Counted from the stretch's first letter, positions 47,893-61,273 are shown. The stretch: DNA of 64,000 nt from Typha latifolia (GCA_019914945.1 CM034112.1:1449001-1513000); one strand, 5' to 3'. The notes: generated by a model from the letters alone, not told the origin. A program made the numbers and translations.

Positions 47893-48935
47893 TCAGACTA
47901 CAGTTGTTGGCTCCAACAATGCGTCCAGGTATTCTTTCAACTTATCTTTTGTCATTGCACCTTCTCTTCGGCTTTCCGGAACCTCTTTCCCATTCTGGAA
48001 GAGAATCAAGGTTGGCAAGCCATAAACCTTATACTCCTCAATCAATTGAGGATTTGCATCATGATCAATCTTGACAATCTTCAGTTTTCCTTTGTATTCC
48101 TGAAATTTCAAAATCCAGTCGTTGCCACCAATTAGAGACAAGCAGCATTTCCAAACATCATTAAGGAACATAGAATTTATTCATATACCCAAACCATTTG
48201 TAGTGCATAGTATATCCTCTACAATTAGAACCATACTGTACTGGTTTTTTTTTCCTGGAAATTATCTCCTGATTGTTTAATTCTTAGCAAATTGGAAAAA
48301 AAGAAGTGTTTCTTAGTTTCTGCAATCATATTTATTTGTGCAGAAACCAAAGCTAGCAATTAATGATACTTCAAGAAGTAAAAGTAGGAGCTTTGCTTTA
48401 CAACTATAATAGCAAAGTAATAAAGCTTGTCTAGTTCTAGTGGAATCTTGTATTCCAATCAATTGAATGTCTCCTCATTTAACTCGGATTCTTCTATTCT
48501 AATTGCAATCCGCACGATCTCTACTCCCCTAAGACAATAAATTACTCAAAGATAAAATGAGATTGAAGGCAAGATTCGAACTTCGGAAGCCCAATCGACG
48601 GCGGGGGAGATCAACCGGCAGGGCCCGCACCAATCCGCCACGAAATCGACGAGGACGGGGACGTCCGACTCCAACACCTCGCCCGCGAACTCGCCCTGCG
48701 TGATCGTGCTCACGGCGGCGCACCGCACCGGGCGCCTCCTCTCGCCTCGGCTCTGAACTCGGACACCAACGTGGTCGAGGAATCGCCGCGTCCGCAGCCA
48801 TCGAGCTTGGGAAGAAGAAAGAGGAGGCGGCGAGAGGCGGGTCGAGAAGCCGACGCCGAGACGGCGGGAGGAAGAGAGAGAGGGGAAGAAAGGCCGGAGT
48901 GAAGAGGTGGTCGGATTAGAGAAGGCGGTCGCCAT
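47893..48935 (-). CDS. TRX-X: Thioredoxin x, chloroplastic
   Basis: Two exons, 48935-48582 and 48099-47893, encode 186 residues. The first 72 residues are Ser/Arg/Pro-rich with few acidic residues, a typical chloroplast transit peptide ending near RCAAVS. The thioredoxin fold follows with the redox site WCGPC at 102-106 in [39 protein letters not shown] after the intron, the cis-Pro loop YGLPTLILF and a C-terminal helix [11 protein letters not shown]. The IDHDANP and [15 protein letters not shown] segments fit thioredoxin x rather than the m, f or y types; Trx x reduces 2-Cys peroxiredoxin in the stroma. The donor is GAA|GTTCGA, not a strong consensus, but the join restores family sequence exactly (ASE-EYKG). 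Confidence 0.92.
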
Positions 48936-50229
48936 TGGCGGAGACGTAACGAAGGGTTGGGATTTGTGGGGAGGAGGGAGGAGATCGGATTTTGGTTTTC
49001 GTGGTTACGTTCGAGTCCACTCGTTTGAGAAGAGGTAGACGAACTCGTGGGCGCGGTCACGTGTCGTTGGATGAGCTCGCTGATGGAGAATGGTGCGAGT
49101 TTGACAGAATGTAGCTGATCGGTTCAGTTCTAGATCTTTTGTAGAACAATAGCCACAAGAGCAACTCAACGAGTGTAGGATTTTGTGAAATATTTTTCAG
49201 GAATAGAAATCTCCGCGTCTCTACTACTGGAGTATTGTACGATGAACTTTAAACTGTACTGCAATAATAGAGAGAATGTACGATGTACCCATCCTTAAAA
49301 TGTACCACAATTGCAATTTGAAGATTTTGGAATTTATCTGCACCAATTGAGTGATCAAACACCACTTATCTCCTGCGGCCAAGATACCACCTTGTCACAC
49401 AAGGCCAGAATCAATTCGAAACGGGATGAGGCATCGCGTTGACTTCAAAGACCAACTCCCCGATATTTGGTTAGAGAAATAGTCCGATGGTGCAATAACT
49501 TTACGCTTTGACCCAGCTTATATGAAGCAAGCATATTAGTTCGACACTAAGGTAGGCCCGTCGTAAATTTTTTACAAACATTCTTAAAAAATTAGTCTTA
49601 TAGATAATGGTCTAATTCGTAATGTTAGTCGTACAGATAATAGACCCAGCTCTCCCCACTTTTTTTTTTATATACTGTTGATTTTCAAGTATCCCTTCAA
49701 TTACAAATTTAAGAAATAGACAGTCATTTGGTTGTAAAAATTTGTATGTCAGGGTAAGAAAGGTAGGGTAGATGAGTGTGTGTGTGTATATAATATATAA
49801 TCACGTATACTGATAGTGCCAAGAAAAAGTTTTGTTTATTCATGATCGAGGTTATGAGATGCAGGTTAGCCGAAGAACGGGGCCAAATCGGCTACGTGGG
49901 AAGTTGGTGAGCCCCACGTTTCTTCTGTTCTCGCGGTAAGTGCTTGTGTAAATTATTCCAAGAAAGCGTGTCGGCCACCGCATTGCACTGCAAGTCTGCA
50001 ACCGCCCATCCTCCTCCAAACGCATGCAATTAAAAGCCTCTCACTAGCCTGCTCTCACCTCCTCTCCGCACTCTTCCAGCTTATTTACAACTCCACCGAG
50101 CTTACCCAATAAATAAGAAAAAAATAAGAACCGTTGACGTAGCCAGTAGCCTTCTTTTGTCCCTATCTTAGCGCCTCCCGAGTATAAATCCCCCGTCATA
50201 AAGCCAAAATGTAACAAAGAGGCTTGGCC
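48936..50229. other. Divergent intergenic region
   Basis: Upstream DNA of the thioredoxin x gene and of the unknown gene at 50230. No ORF, RNA gene or strong repeat was recognised. Confidence 0.6.
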
Positions 50230-51985
50230 ATGGCATCTCGTAGTTCTAGGCTACCACCCATGTCCATGGACCGAGCCCTCATCGTGGCGAAACCAACCGG
50301 GGTGATGAACTCCATCTTCGTGTCGACGGCCGGCACGGCCTCTAAGATGCTGATGGCCGTCGCCTCCTCGGCTTCGGAGGCTGCGGTCGGAGAGGGCGAG
50401 AGGTGGAGGCCCATCGACCACGTGCGTCACCTGCTCATGCTCACCATCTGGGCCAACGTTTGGGTTCTCCGCGTGTTGGTGGATGTCTTCCCTTCGCCAC
50501 GTAGCGTCTTCTCCAGTATCGACTTCAGCGTTGATGGGTTGGTGGGGACGCAGTGCTCCTCCTCCTCGTCGTCCTCCTCGGAGCTGGTGGTGCATCATGG
50601 TGGGGTTGGGAGTAGGGGGATGAGCGGGTCGGATCCAAGTGCTACGGCGATTGGAAGATCTCTCACACATGTAAGTGATTATTTCGTTTTTCGGTATGGA
50701 AATTTTCAGATAACACCCTAAGATTCAGAAATTTTTGTACTAAATTACTCGAGCGTCGTTCGATTGAATATATAATCGTGGTTAATGTACATAACTTGAA
50801 TTTATCTATATTTTTGTTATCTCAAATTGAGGAGGTGGGATAAACTCGTCTTTATGATGCATTGTGGTTTTTAGTTAATTTTAATAAGGATACATCAAAT
50901 TTATAAGTTTTTGCTGATAAAATAAAAAATATAGGCGGTGATATGGGAAAAGAAATAGATTTTGCTCTTTTGTCCGAATTTTGAGCTGGTTCTATATACG
51001 TTTAATTTGTCTTTAGATACTAGGGATCTTAAACGAGATCCCCGCCACGTCACGCAAGTATGAATACGTGTTGGCAATGGCGGACCGCCTCGTGAACGAC
51101 AACCTCCAGGCCGGCCACGCGTCCCTCCTCGACGTCACCAGCACCGCCCTCTCCTCCGCCTTCTCCCGCACGTGCGACCTCCTCCGCCGCTCCCTCCGCT
51201 CCCCGCACTCCTCCGTCTCCTCCTCCGCCTCCTCTTCCTTCTCCTTCTCCGCGTGGCAGTCCCGCGTCCTCCGCCTCCTCCCCCCGGGACCCCGCCGCCT
51301 CTACGAGGGGATCCGCCTCTGCCTCAACGGCCTCCTCCCCCCGACCGACGCGTGGCTCGAGGGCTACAAGCCTGACCGGCATGCGGCCGTGGCCGGGCCG
51401 GGGGTGGGGCCGCAGGACTGGCTGGAGGCGGAGAAGCTGGCGCACGAGCTGCTGTGGATCGCGAACAAGCTACGCGCGTGCGGGGCCACGTGTGAGGCGA
51501 TCGTCCGTTGGGCCTTCGCCTCGGGATTGGCGCCGCTCGCGCTCACCGCCCATCCGCGCGTCCAGGGTCCCATCGTCAAAATCACAGGTGCCTAATTAAG
51601 AAATAACTTCTACTGCTACTTCTGAGAGGGCCAATGTGCAAATTAATGTTTTCTATGGGCAGTTATATTAATACGAGAGCTGGGGCGAGGCGAATGGGAG
51701 GCAGCGAGGGAGGTGCGGTTCGGGATCCTGGCGCTGTGGCTGCCCGTCCTGTGCTACGCGAGCAACGGGGTGACGTGTCCGGTTGTGGTTGGGCCGGAGA
51801 GGTGGGAGACGGAGCGGGCAGCGGAAGACCTCATCGCGGGGCTGCCCGTGGAAGACCAGGAGATCATACTACGAAATTGGGTCGAAGACTTCGCCGCATC
51901 CGAATCCGATTGGCCCAACCTCCAGCGTTGCTTCGACCGCTGGAGCCGCCAGTCGCGCAAGCAGCTGCTTGCTATTATGAGTTAG
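50230..51985 (+). CDS. Plant-specific protein of unknown function
   Basis: Three exons, 50230-50670, 51017-51587 and 51663-51985, give 444 residues, GC-rich as in the neighbouring thioredoxin exon. I recognise the family only as a plant protein without an assigned domain. Visible features: conserved-looking helices HVRHLLMLTIWANVWVLRVL, IPATSRKYEYVLAMADRLV and LAHELLWIANKLRACGATCE, then FASGLAPLALTAHPRVQG, FGILALWLPVLCYASNGVTC and WVEDFAASESDWPNLQRCF. Several hydrophobic stretches could be buried helices or a membrane-associated part. There is no signal peptide, Cys/His metal site or catalytic motif. Related Arabidopsis sequences have, from memory, been labelled as tRNA methyltransferase subunits, but nothing here supports that. 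The ATG at 50230 is chosen; the in-frame TTG upstream is not a start. Confidence 0.85.
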
Positions 51986-52622
51986 ATTACATCGGATAGC
52001 GATTAATTGATGTGGACTTAGATTTATATATTATATATTTGTAGTAGTAATGTTAATGCCTTGTTCATTACTATGTAATTTGTTAGATGTGGACATGCGA
52101 GTTAATTATTATATTCTCCAGGTTTTAAAACGCATAAATTTGCCGATGATACGGTGCCCATCTGTTGTTGCACCTTGCACGAGGATTACGCACCTTTGCG
52201 TTGGTAACGTGTATGGTAAAGGTGGCGAGCCTTTGAACCGTAATTTTAGATTAAAAAATGTAATAAATTTAATCTAGGGGGTTATCTGTAAAAAATATCC
52301 AGATTGATTAAATACAGTTTGCGGCGCTCCCAAAACCATCGAACGCGGGAATGAATCCGGTGGCTCGGCCTCTGGTTTTCTCCGAATTCAAAAAGTCGTC
52401 GTCGTTAGTCCCGACTCCCGATTCGTCTAAATCAAAAATCGCCCGCCAAATCGCCAATAGGGGGCGGCAAAAAGCTATCCCACGTAACCACGTTTCCCGT
52501 AACCCACTCCGTTTCCCCTCTATTTGGTAAACCTCAACCCTCTCGAAATAAGAGGGTCGTCTTCTTCCTATCGCCTTGCGGTCACCAAGTCTCTTGGTTC
52601 CTTGCTACTACTCTGCTAACAC
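51986..52622. other. Intergenic region and JmjC gene promoter
   Basis: About 640 bases between two same-strand genes. A short AT-rich 3' flank is followed by GC-richer DNA that should hold the demethylase promoter and leader; no clear TATA box is seen. Confidence 0.55.
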
Positions 52623-55600
52623 ATGGGCCCCTCGCCGGACTCCCTGCCGCCATCGCCGGATCGGTGCATCAGGAACGACGGGAAGTCATGGCGGTGCAAG
52701 AACCGGAAGGCCGACGGCGTGGACCTCTGCGAGGCGCACTACAAGAAGTACTACATGAAGGGCTCCATGAAGCCCGCGGCTAGGTTTGCCTCTTGTGGGA
52801 AGGAGAAGAAGACGGAGCGGAAGGAGGAGAGCGACGACCGAACGTTCCGTCTTCGAGGGAAGGCAGCGGAGGAGCTGGAAGTCGAGGGGGCGAAAGAGAT
52901 ACATATGAGTGGGAGGAAGCCCGTGAAGCTGGTTCTGCACGATGTATCGTCGAGCGACGAGGTGACAATCGGTTTTTGATAATATTTTAGTGTCTTCTTT
53001 TTCATGAACTTTGATTATTTAGCGATCTTTTTGGTGGTAGATCGACGGAGAAGAGGAAAAGGACGAGATTTCGAAGTCCAGGAGGAAGCGCAAGAGGAAC
53101 GATTCGGAGAACAATGACCGAAGTGTTCAACGGATTACGAAGGATGGGAAGAGATCCGTGGAGGAGGATTCCTATAAGTTGTCTATTGCTTCTAGGACTA
53201 GATTTCGTAGACGCCGAGATGGTGAAGAGAAGAATGAGGTATACTGTTCTTTGTATTTCTTGTCTAATTTGGTTTGATCCAGTTTTGTTCATCTTCCTGT
53301 GGTTGGAATTGGATTTTAGAATCTTGGAAAGCCTAAAGGAAAATTGACTGGGGAAGATGCCCTTATGTGCCATCAATGTCAGAGGAATGACAAAGGAAGG
53401 GTGGTGTGGTGCAAGCTTTGCAAGAGGAAACGCTTCTGTGTGCCCTGTATGACTCGCTGGTGCGTGCAAATCTTCTATTTATCTCCTCCTGGTTTCCAAG
53501 TTATTATTCTCTTCTTTGTTTTTATAGTTTGCTCTTTTAGAGGGTTAAATGCCTGAAATATAATTTAATAGAAATTGTTTGTTTGATTAACGGGAAATAT
53601 ATCTTGTTTATTTACTTGTTTCAAATCTGGCTGTGTAATGGTGTGAGTAGCCTAAGATGTGCGTGTCAGCTGCATTTTCTTTTTCAAATGAATTCTTGAT
53701 GCAATTATGCAAATAAGAATTTGCTGACTACTCAATCACCAGGTGAACTAGTAATTAGCCTAGACATGTCTGTCCTACCAAAAACCGTATTGCAGTGCAT
53801 AAAATCCAAAATGTGTTGTTTAAATTAAAAAAAAGGATTTTTTAGTATCAGGTATGAATAACATAAATGTTCAACTTGAGCCAAGAAAGAGGCCTTGAGT
53901 TCTGAAATTATAAAAAGGAATTTTAAGTTTCTGTAAATTGACTTCAAAGAGAATATTTTAGGCTTGGATCTCAGCTAGTCATCTGAGCAATGTAGGGATG
54001 TTGAAACACGTTATAATCCACAAAATTGCTTTAAAGAGTTGTAAATGTAACTGGGACCTTCTAGATTGAGCAAGATTGCAGGAACAATTGCAGATGTTAA
54101 CTGATGAGAACTGCAGCAGTAGTCGTTGACTGTTGAACACGAGTATAACAGCCACAGGGGAAAAGAGGGGGCAGTGGCAGAAAGAAGCAGTTGCAACTGC
54201 AAAGAGAGGGAGATGGCGGGAGGCGCATTAGCTGCACAGAGGAGAGAGGGAAATAGATAAAAGGATGGAAAGGGGAAGGGGAGGAAAATAAAGAGGACGA
54301 GAGGTAGAGGCATATGACCAAGAGATGCAATGTATGCATAGGGGAAAGGGAGCTTTCTGCAGGAGATATTCAAATCCAAAATCTCCTCAGCCACAGGAAG
54401 CTCCTTTAATAAGTGCTGTATAAATCCTAACATAGCTAAGCTCAGGTCCCTTCTTTTGGGCAGCATGAATTTGCATCTGCATTAAGATTGCAATACCTAC
54501 AATCTTTTGTAAAGTCTGATCCATGGCTCCATGCTAAAATAGATCTGCACTGAAAAACATTCTAGATCAACTCATGAAATTGGTCTGCCCTACTGTTCAT
54601 TAGGTCAGGTACGTTAGTAATCCATCCCTATCAATTATTTGCATTTTTTGCTGCATCAAAGTTAGCCAATAATATTTCTTTCATCTTAGCAATGTAAAAT
54701 GCATATCGACTTGAATTGCCCTCGTGATTCATATTTTGATTTTTGACTCGTTTATGCGCATTTTCTTTTTTGATGGTATATAGGTATCCTCAGTTATCGG
54801 AGGATGAATTTGCAGCAAAATGCCCAGTTTGTTGTACTAATTGCAATTGTAAGGCGTGCTTGCGCATGATAGGATTTCCCGAGGTCTGTTTTGAGGAAGA
54901 AACTATTTATTTTTCCTTTCTTAGAATTAACTGCCAAATGTGAATTTTATCTGTTGACATATTCTGTTTCAACTTTAGCCTCCAAGTAAGAAGATCTCAG
55001 AGGCCGACCAAATTCGATATTCTTATTATATTATACGCTTACTACTTCCTTGCATGAAAGAACTCCACCAGGAGCAAATGATAGAGAAGGAAATTGAGGC
55101 TAGAATTCGAGGTATGACATTAAAAAACATAAGCTAGATGTAAAGTTGCCTGCTTAATATGGAGTTTTGTTTGTCCTGCTTTTTGTGATTCATTTGCTTT
55201 AAGCCTTTAACAGATACTCCAGTTAGCAAACTTAAGTTGTCGCAAGCTGTGTGTGCAAAGAATGAGCGGATGTACTGGTAAAGTTCTTTCTTTTGTAAAT
55301 TATATGATTGGGCTATCTAAATAGCGTCAAGCATCTGATTTTTAATTAATTTGATCAGCAACAATTGCAGAACGTCTATTGTTGATTTTCACAGAAATTG
55401 CCATAGCTGCTCATATGATCTATGCCTTAGCTGCTGTCGGGAGCTTCGTGAAGGTCTTATGCCTGGAGGTGAAGAGATAGTGCTTGTGGAGTATGAAGAC
55501 AGAGGTAAAGAATATTTGCATGGGAAACTTGCACGTAGCAAGCGTGCAAGTCGAGGTAGTTCTAGCAGGCATGTTGACATGCCTACAGATGGTGAAGATC

Positions 55601-58600
55601 ACAAGGGTGCTCTGGGAATATGGAAAGCAAATGGTGATGGCAGCATACCTTGCCCACCAAAGGAATTGGGTGGTTGTGGTAGTTGTCTTTTGGAGCTGAA
55701 ATGCATGTTTCCTGAGACATTGCTCTCTGAATTAGAAGAGAAAGCTGATGCAATAGTTAATAGCAAAAACTTTACCAAATTTCAAGATATTCAAAGTCCG
55801 TGCTCTTGTTTTGCCGGATCTGACATGAGAAATTCTAGTAGTGGATCATTGCGGCCAGCTTCTTCGAGGGAGGGCTCAAATGATAACTATTTGTATTGTC
55901 CAACTGCTAGAGATATTGAACAGGGGGAACTAGAACACTTTCAAAAACATTGGATGAAGGGTGAGCCAGTTATCGTTCGTGATGTGCTCGAGCTAACATA
56001 TGGCCTGAGCTGGGAACCAATGGTTATGTGGCGTGCATTGAGGGAGAAGAAAAGGTACAAGGCGAAATCTGAAAATTTGGCAGTAAAGTCCATTGACTGC
56101 CTGGACTGGTGTGAGGTCAGTTACGATGTCTTAATACTGAAAAATTTGAGATTAAGATGATATCCTTTTGGTACTAAGTTTGAACATGAAATTCATGAGA
56201 AACTAAATTAATTGTCTCCCTTGAAGAAAATTTGTTCTTTTGCCTCCACTGGAAAGTCTTGTTACAGGAAAGCCATTTGCTCGTCTAAATAATACTTTTT
56301 TCTTGTACCTGTGTATTTTTCACGCTAACTGAATTATGCTAATTGCTAAATTTAGTTGTAAAGATAAAAATTATTGGTTACAGTATTTCTTATCAACTAA
56401 TTAGTTGTTTGGAAATATTGTTACATCAGTATCATTTCGAAATTGTGTCAATCTTCAGATGAATTTATCTGGAAAGCGTTTTACTGTACAAGAATGAGAA
56501 TCTGAGTTTGAAAGGAAATGGTAAATTCTGTTTCATTGTAGCTCTGCTTTATTACCGTTGTTTTACGCGTAGCAAAAGGTGGTTTATGTAAGGATGGGTA
56601 TATTCAATGACAGTAGTCCATATCTAATTGTGAGCATCCCTTTTTTGAATCATTTTATGCATGCATTTTTTCCCCATTTTTGGCGATCTTTTCTATCTGA
56701 GATCACTTGATTTCTAGAGAACATATTTGTTAACCAGCTGTTTGGTTATCCTTTCTGCAGAATATAATATGATACACAATACATGTTTGCTGTTTTGCAG
56801 GTTGAGATAAACATTCACCAGTTTTTCACTGGATATTCCCGAGGGCGGTTTCATAAGAATCAATGGCCTGAGATGCTTAAACTCAAAGACTGGCCCCCAG
56901 CCAGTTCCTTTGAGGAGCGGTTACCACGTCATGGTGCTGAGTTCATTACTGCCTTGCCATTTCCTGAATACACAAATCCTAGGAATGGCCATCTTAATCT
57001 TGCAAAGATGCTTCCAGAAGGTGTTCTAAAGCCAGATATGGGGCCAAAAACCTACATTGCTTATGGACTCGCTGAAGAGCTAGGCAGGGGTGATTCTGTC
57101 ACCAATCTTCATTGTGATATGTCTGATGCGGTATGTATCTTCTTCCTGGAGGTTACACCTCTCGCTGTTTATCAAATTCATTTCAAAATCAATATTTGGC
57201 CCGCCCTCCCCACTTCGGGAGTCAGCGGGGCCTTCAAGCATCTGAGTGCTTGATTTTAGTCAATTAAGATACTAAAGCACCTGTTTCTTTTGTACCTTGT
57301 CCCCTGCCATGATTTCTTTTGGGCCCTAATCAATGCTCATGAGATCTAATATCTAGTGATAGGTTTGGCAGTTTGACAGCTTATGCTTTTGTTTGCTGTT
57401 GCTTGTGCCATTATAATTATGGAATTTATATGCCGTGCTTATTTTTGATTTCATGTCATTTACAATTGTAATGCATTGTCTGATATTTCTAGGTTTAGTT
57501 TGCATGATGCTATTCTTGCTGCCATTTTTATTGCCTTTAGTTTGGTGTGGCACATTGTTTGTGTTAATTAGGAAGTTCTTTTCATGTGTTATTCTATCAC
57601 TCAATCAGGTGAATATCTTAACACATACAGCTGAAGTAACTCTCACCGACTCTCAGCTTTCCAAGATAATGGAAATGAAAAAGAAACACAGGAATCAAGA
57701 TATAGAAGAAAACCTTTATCCCGCAGAAGCAGATCCAGGAATTAACTTGTCACTATCTTTGCCAGGGTCACTCAAGGATGCTATCGTCTCTCATTCAGAT
57801 GTCACCTTTCCTACTAAGGTGTGTGTCTCTGAGAAATCTCCTAGTCTTGAAAATTGTCATGCAAATGGTGTGAGATCTGAAGATGCCCTCAAGGAGCAAA
57901 AACCAAATTCTTGCTCAACCTGTGGAACTCAAGGAGAAAGATTAATTCCTGAAGTTGGTGAAGAAGTGGTTGTTGACAAAAATGCAGTTGCTGGATTTTA
58001 TCAACCTGATTCTGGAAAGCCTGTATCTCGTTGCTCCTGTGCCGATAAATCTGGAGGCAACAGAGTAAAAGGAACATTATCTGATGAAACAGAGGAAAAA
58101 AATAGACCTCCTTCAGTGGAAGACCAGCAGTTTGATAGGAATGGGTGTAAAAAAGAGCGAGAGAAGATTGAAGAGGTTCATCAAGTACCTGCAGGAACTT
58201 GTTCAGTAGCAGCTATGAAAGGTCCTGCAGCTGGGGCCAGTAAGTCACATGCCTCATCTCATGATTTCAACAATAATAAAATGGGACAAATTGATGCAAA
58301 TGGTCAATATTTTCCCGAAGAAGGGTTGTATCTCGGGCATGCTTTCCAAAATAAGAATACGCATTCCACTTTAACCTCTGATGATCCTGAAGAAACTGAT
58401 GAAACTTGTAGTGTAGACCTATCTGTCTCCCAGTGCAAATCAAATCCAGTTAATTTTGTATCTCTCTCTTTTGCAGATACGGAGTCCGAATCTCAGTTCT
58501 TGAAGGGAGTTGCTGATCCTAGCATCAGATTGCAGGAAGAAGAATATAATCATGACACATTTATGAAAACCAAGAGAGGAGAAAAGCTGGCCGAAATTGA

Positions 58601-60130
58601 ACTTCCATGCAATGATAATGTGCCGTTTTCTCTTTTGGAAACTAGCAATGTAGAATCTTGCCACAGAGGGATAGATTTTGGAGATTATGCTGATCAGTCG
58701 TGTACCAAAATTGAGAATAATAAAGAAAAATTGAAAGATGTGGAGGAGAATGCTTCAATAAAAAAGACAACTAGTCAGATACAGAAGAAGAGGGGGAGGC
58801 CCATTGGTAGTAGAAACAAGGTCAGAAAGAAAGTAACTGAAGATAGTGTGGATAAGGTGCAAACCAGTATAAAAGTTTTAAACCAATCTCCTGATATTTC
58901 ATTAGAAGGTAAAACTGAGACTGAAGAATCTGTTGTATCCAATGACCAGTTGGATAGAAGGAAGTCTGAAGGTGGTGCTTTATGGGATATTTTCCGGAGG
59001 GAAGATACTGCCAAGTTAGAAGAATATCTTAGGAAGCATGCTAAAGAATTTAGGACTGTCTTCTGTCAACCAGTGAAACAGGTATCACCTGTTTTTCTTT
59101 ATAGGACATTGATACAGCAGTTCATCTCTTTGATTATGAATATGGTGCAATACTCACTTTTTGACAGGTTATTCATCCTATTCATGATCAATCTTTCTAT
59201 TTAACAATGGAACACAAAAGGAAATTGAAAACTGAATATGGTGAGTTGAGCTTTAATTGATCCTTACCAAATGACATCATATTTGGTTGATAATTGTTTT
59301 TGTTAGGCATCTCAACCAGTGATTAATGTTGTGCTTGTGTAGGGATCGAGCCCTGGACATTTGAGCAAAAGCTTGGCGAGGCAGTCTTCATTCCAGCTGG
59401 GTGCCCTCATCAAGTGAGAAATTTGAAGGTATGATGAACATGAAGTCTGCTTTATTTCTTGTATTGGCTCAATTAATCTTGGTTTCAATATTCTGCCCTG
59501 ATATTTGACTTTGCTATCTATTGCCCAGTCCTGCATAAAAGTGGCACTTGATTTTGTCAGCCCTGAAAATGTCCCTGAGTGCATTCGGTTGACAAAAGAA
59601 TTTCGACTACTTCCTGAGAAGCACAGGGCTAACGAAGATAAGCTGGAGGTTTACTAATATACTTTTCTATTTCTAATTCAATTTCTTTATATTTATAATC
59701 CGCATGCTTGTACCTGCTTATGTAATACCTTTTTGTTCTTCTTTTTCTCCCTCTTATGTTTTACATATCTGATATGATCTCTTGTAATGGAATTTTATTA
59801 TATCTGAATCCTCAGGTTAAGAAAATGGCTTTTCATGCATTTAGCAAAGCCATAAAGGATTTAACGGATTGTTATTCTGAACTAAGGTGAGTTAATATCT
59901 TGGCATCACAAAAAGAGATTTTGCAGACTGCTACATTGGTAAATTAAATTTCTGAGTAGATCCCATTTAATCTTATTAAGAAGCCACAAGCCATACCTGA
60001 GATTTTGTCTTGCTTGATTAGATCGGAGACTGAAGAACAAACACTATCGACAGAGAGCAAAGTTGAAGAAAAATCAATAATAGAAGACTCGCCAAAGTTG
60101 GCTGAAGACCAAGCCCAGGGGAAAGCCTGA
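52623..60130 (+). CDS. KDM3-type JmjC histone demethylase with WRC and RING-like domains (JMJ25/IBM1 group)
   Basis: Fourteen exons, 52623-52961, 53041-53238, 53320-53459, 54784-54883, 54979-55111, 55214-55277, 55359-56115, 56801-57130, 57609-59081, 59168-59240, 59343-59428, 59529-59648, 59816-59886 and 60022-60130, join in phase to 1330 residues. Group members remove H3K9 methyl marks using Fe(II) and 2-oxoglutarate. An N-terminal WRC module (C15, C25, C36, H39) is followed by a Lys/Arg nuclear-signal region, a RING-like zinc part (MCHQC at about 196, then [13 protein letters not shown] and [13 protein letters not shown]) and a [13 protein letters not shown] zinc stretch. The JmjC domain has the metal pair HCD (NLHCDMSDA, about 680) and the distal His in CPHQVRNLK (about 1226). 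Exon 9 puts about 400-500 acidic, disordered residues, with an AT-hook [11 protein letters not shown], between them. Confidence 0.92.
53460..54783 (+). other. Long intron 3 of the JmjC gene
   Basis: A 1.3-kb intron with a purine-rich stretch (54.15-54.32 kb) that gives a long minus-strand frame of Pro/Phe/Leu-rich sequence. I see no splice-linked or conserved protein in it and treat it as intronic or an old insertion. Confidence 0.45.
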
Positions 60131-61273
60131 TAATCCAGATCAATCTCAAGTACCACCAACTGCATCTTCCCATTTTGATGAGCAGCGTGAGGATTGAATT
60201 ACCTAACACTTAATCCTCAAAATTTGTTTTGATATCATGAATTTGTATCATACGGTTATCATATCAGATGTCTCGAGAGCCGTGTTTTTCGGTGTTTCCA
60301 CGCTGTAGTTTCTCCCTTTCCATTTCTTTAATCTTTACAGATGTTGTATTCTCATGTAGACTTGCAGCCTCTCTGCAGTTGTGACAATAGCTGTAAAGTT
60401 AATCTAAGGTTCTTGTCATCTCCTTGTACATTTTGTCTTCGTAAATTTCGTATATCTACGTTCAACTTCTCTCTGATTTTGGCCAATTTCAAGTGAAAGC
60501 TCTCTCTCTACTGCCTACAAGGAGGTATTGTTTCTTTTTAAAGCTTGAGTTATTCCAGCACGCAATGTTGCCCATATATCTATGTTTTCGTGCCAAATAG
60601 TGAACCTTTTGTGGAGTTGCATAGTAAGTACGATTCATAAAGGAAGAGCAAGTTGAAGAGGTAATACGTAACGTAGCATATAGACTGGGTTCTGTACATG
60701 CACAATCCTAAATCCTTTCTTTGCAAAACTTTTTGAGCTAAATTAGATGTTTGACAACTTATTATTGATTAAGCTAACAACACTTCCACCTACACCATTA
60801 GATAGTTAAAGGGTGGATTTGTAATTTAGTCAAATTTACTTCCAAGGTCTATGAGGTAGTTATTTTGATGGCGAAAGTAATTTTTTTTTGTCTAAATAGG
60901 TTCGAGTAATATGGCGAAACTTAAAGCGCGAAATTATTATTTGTTCGATGCGAGCTAACCTTGAAAAGCGCGAAGATGGTTTCTTTCTTTATCAGTCCTT
61001 GCATAGCTATAGGAAAAATCGAAAGCAAACGCGGGATAAATTAGAGAAAAGCGCATTGTTCGCTTTATTTTCCTTTTATTCTCTCTCTTCTTCTTTTTTT
61101 CCGTTACGGTCGTCTCCTTCCGCTTTCTCTTCTCCATCTCCAAAATCTCCGTAGAGAGACCAAATCAATGAAGGAAATCGAAGCCCTAACCGTAGCCCTA
61201 TCTCCATTCGTTCTCATATTGTTATAGCGGGTGTTGCTTCGGGAGTGGAGCTGATTAGGGTTTGGCTCTGACA
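60131..61273. other. Intergenic between the JmjC gene and PARC6
   Basis: Holds the JmjC 3' UTR and the PARC6 promoter and leader, which is CT-rich at 61.08-61.15 kb. No additional gene was recognised. Confidence 0.6.

Noticed and set aside
54011..54466. 151-codon minus-strand frame inside JmjC intron 3
   Set aside because: Low-complexity Pro/Phe/Leu/Ser sequence arising from a purine-rich stretch; no homologue recognised.
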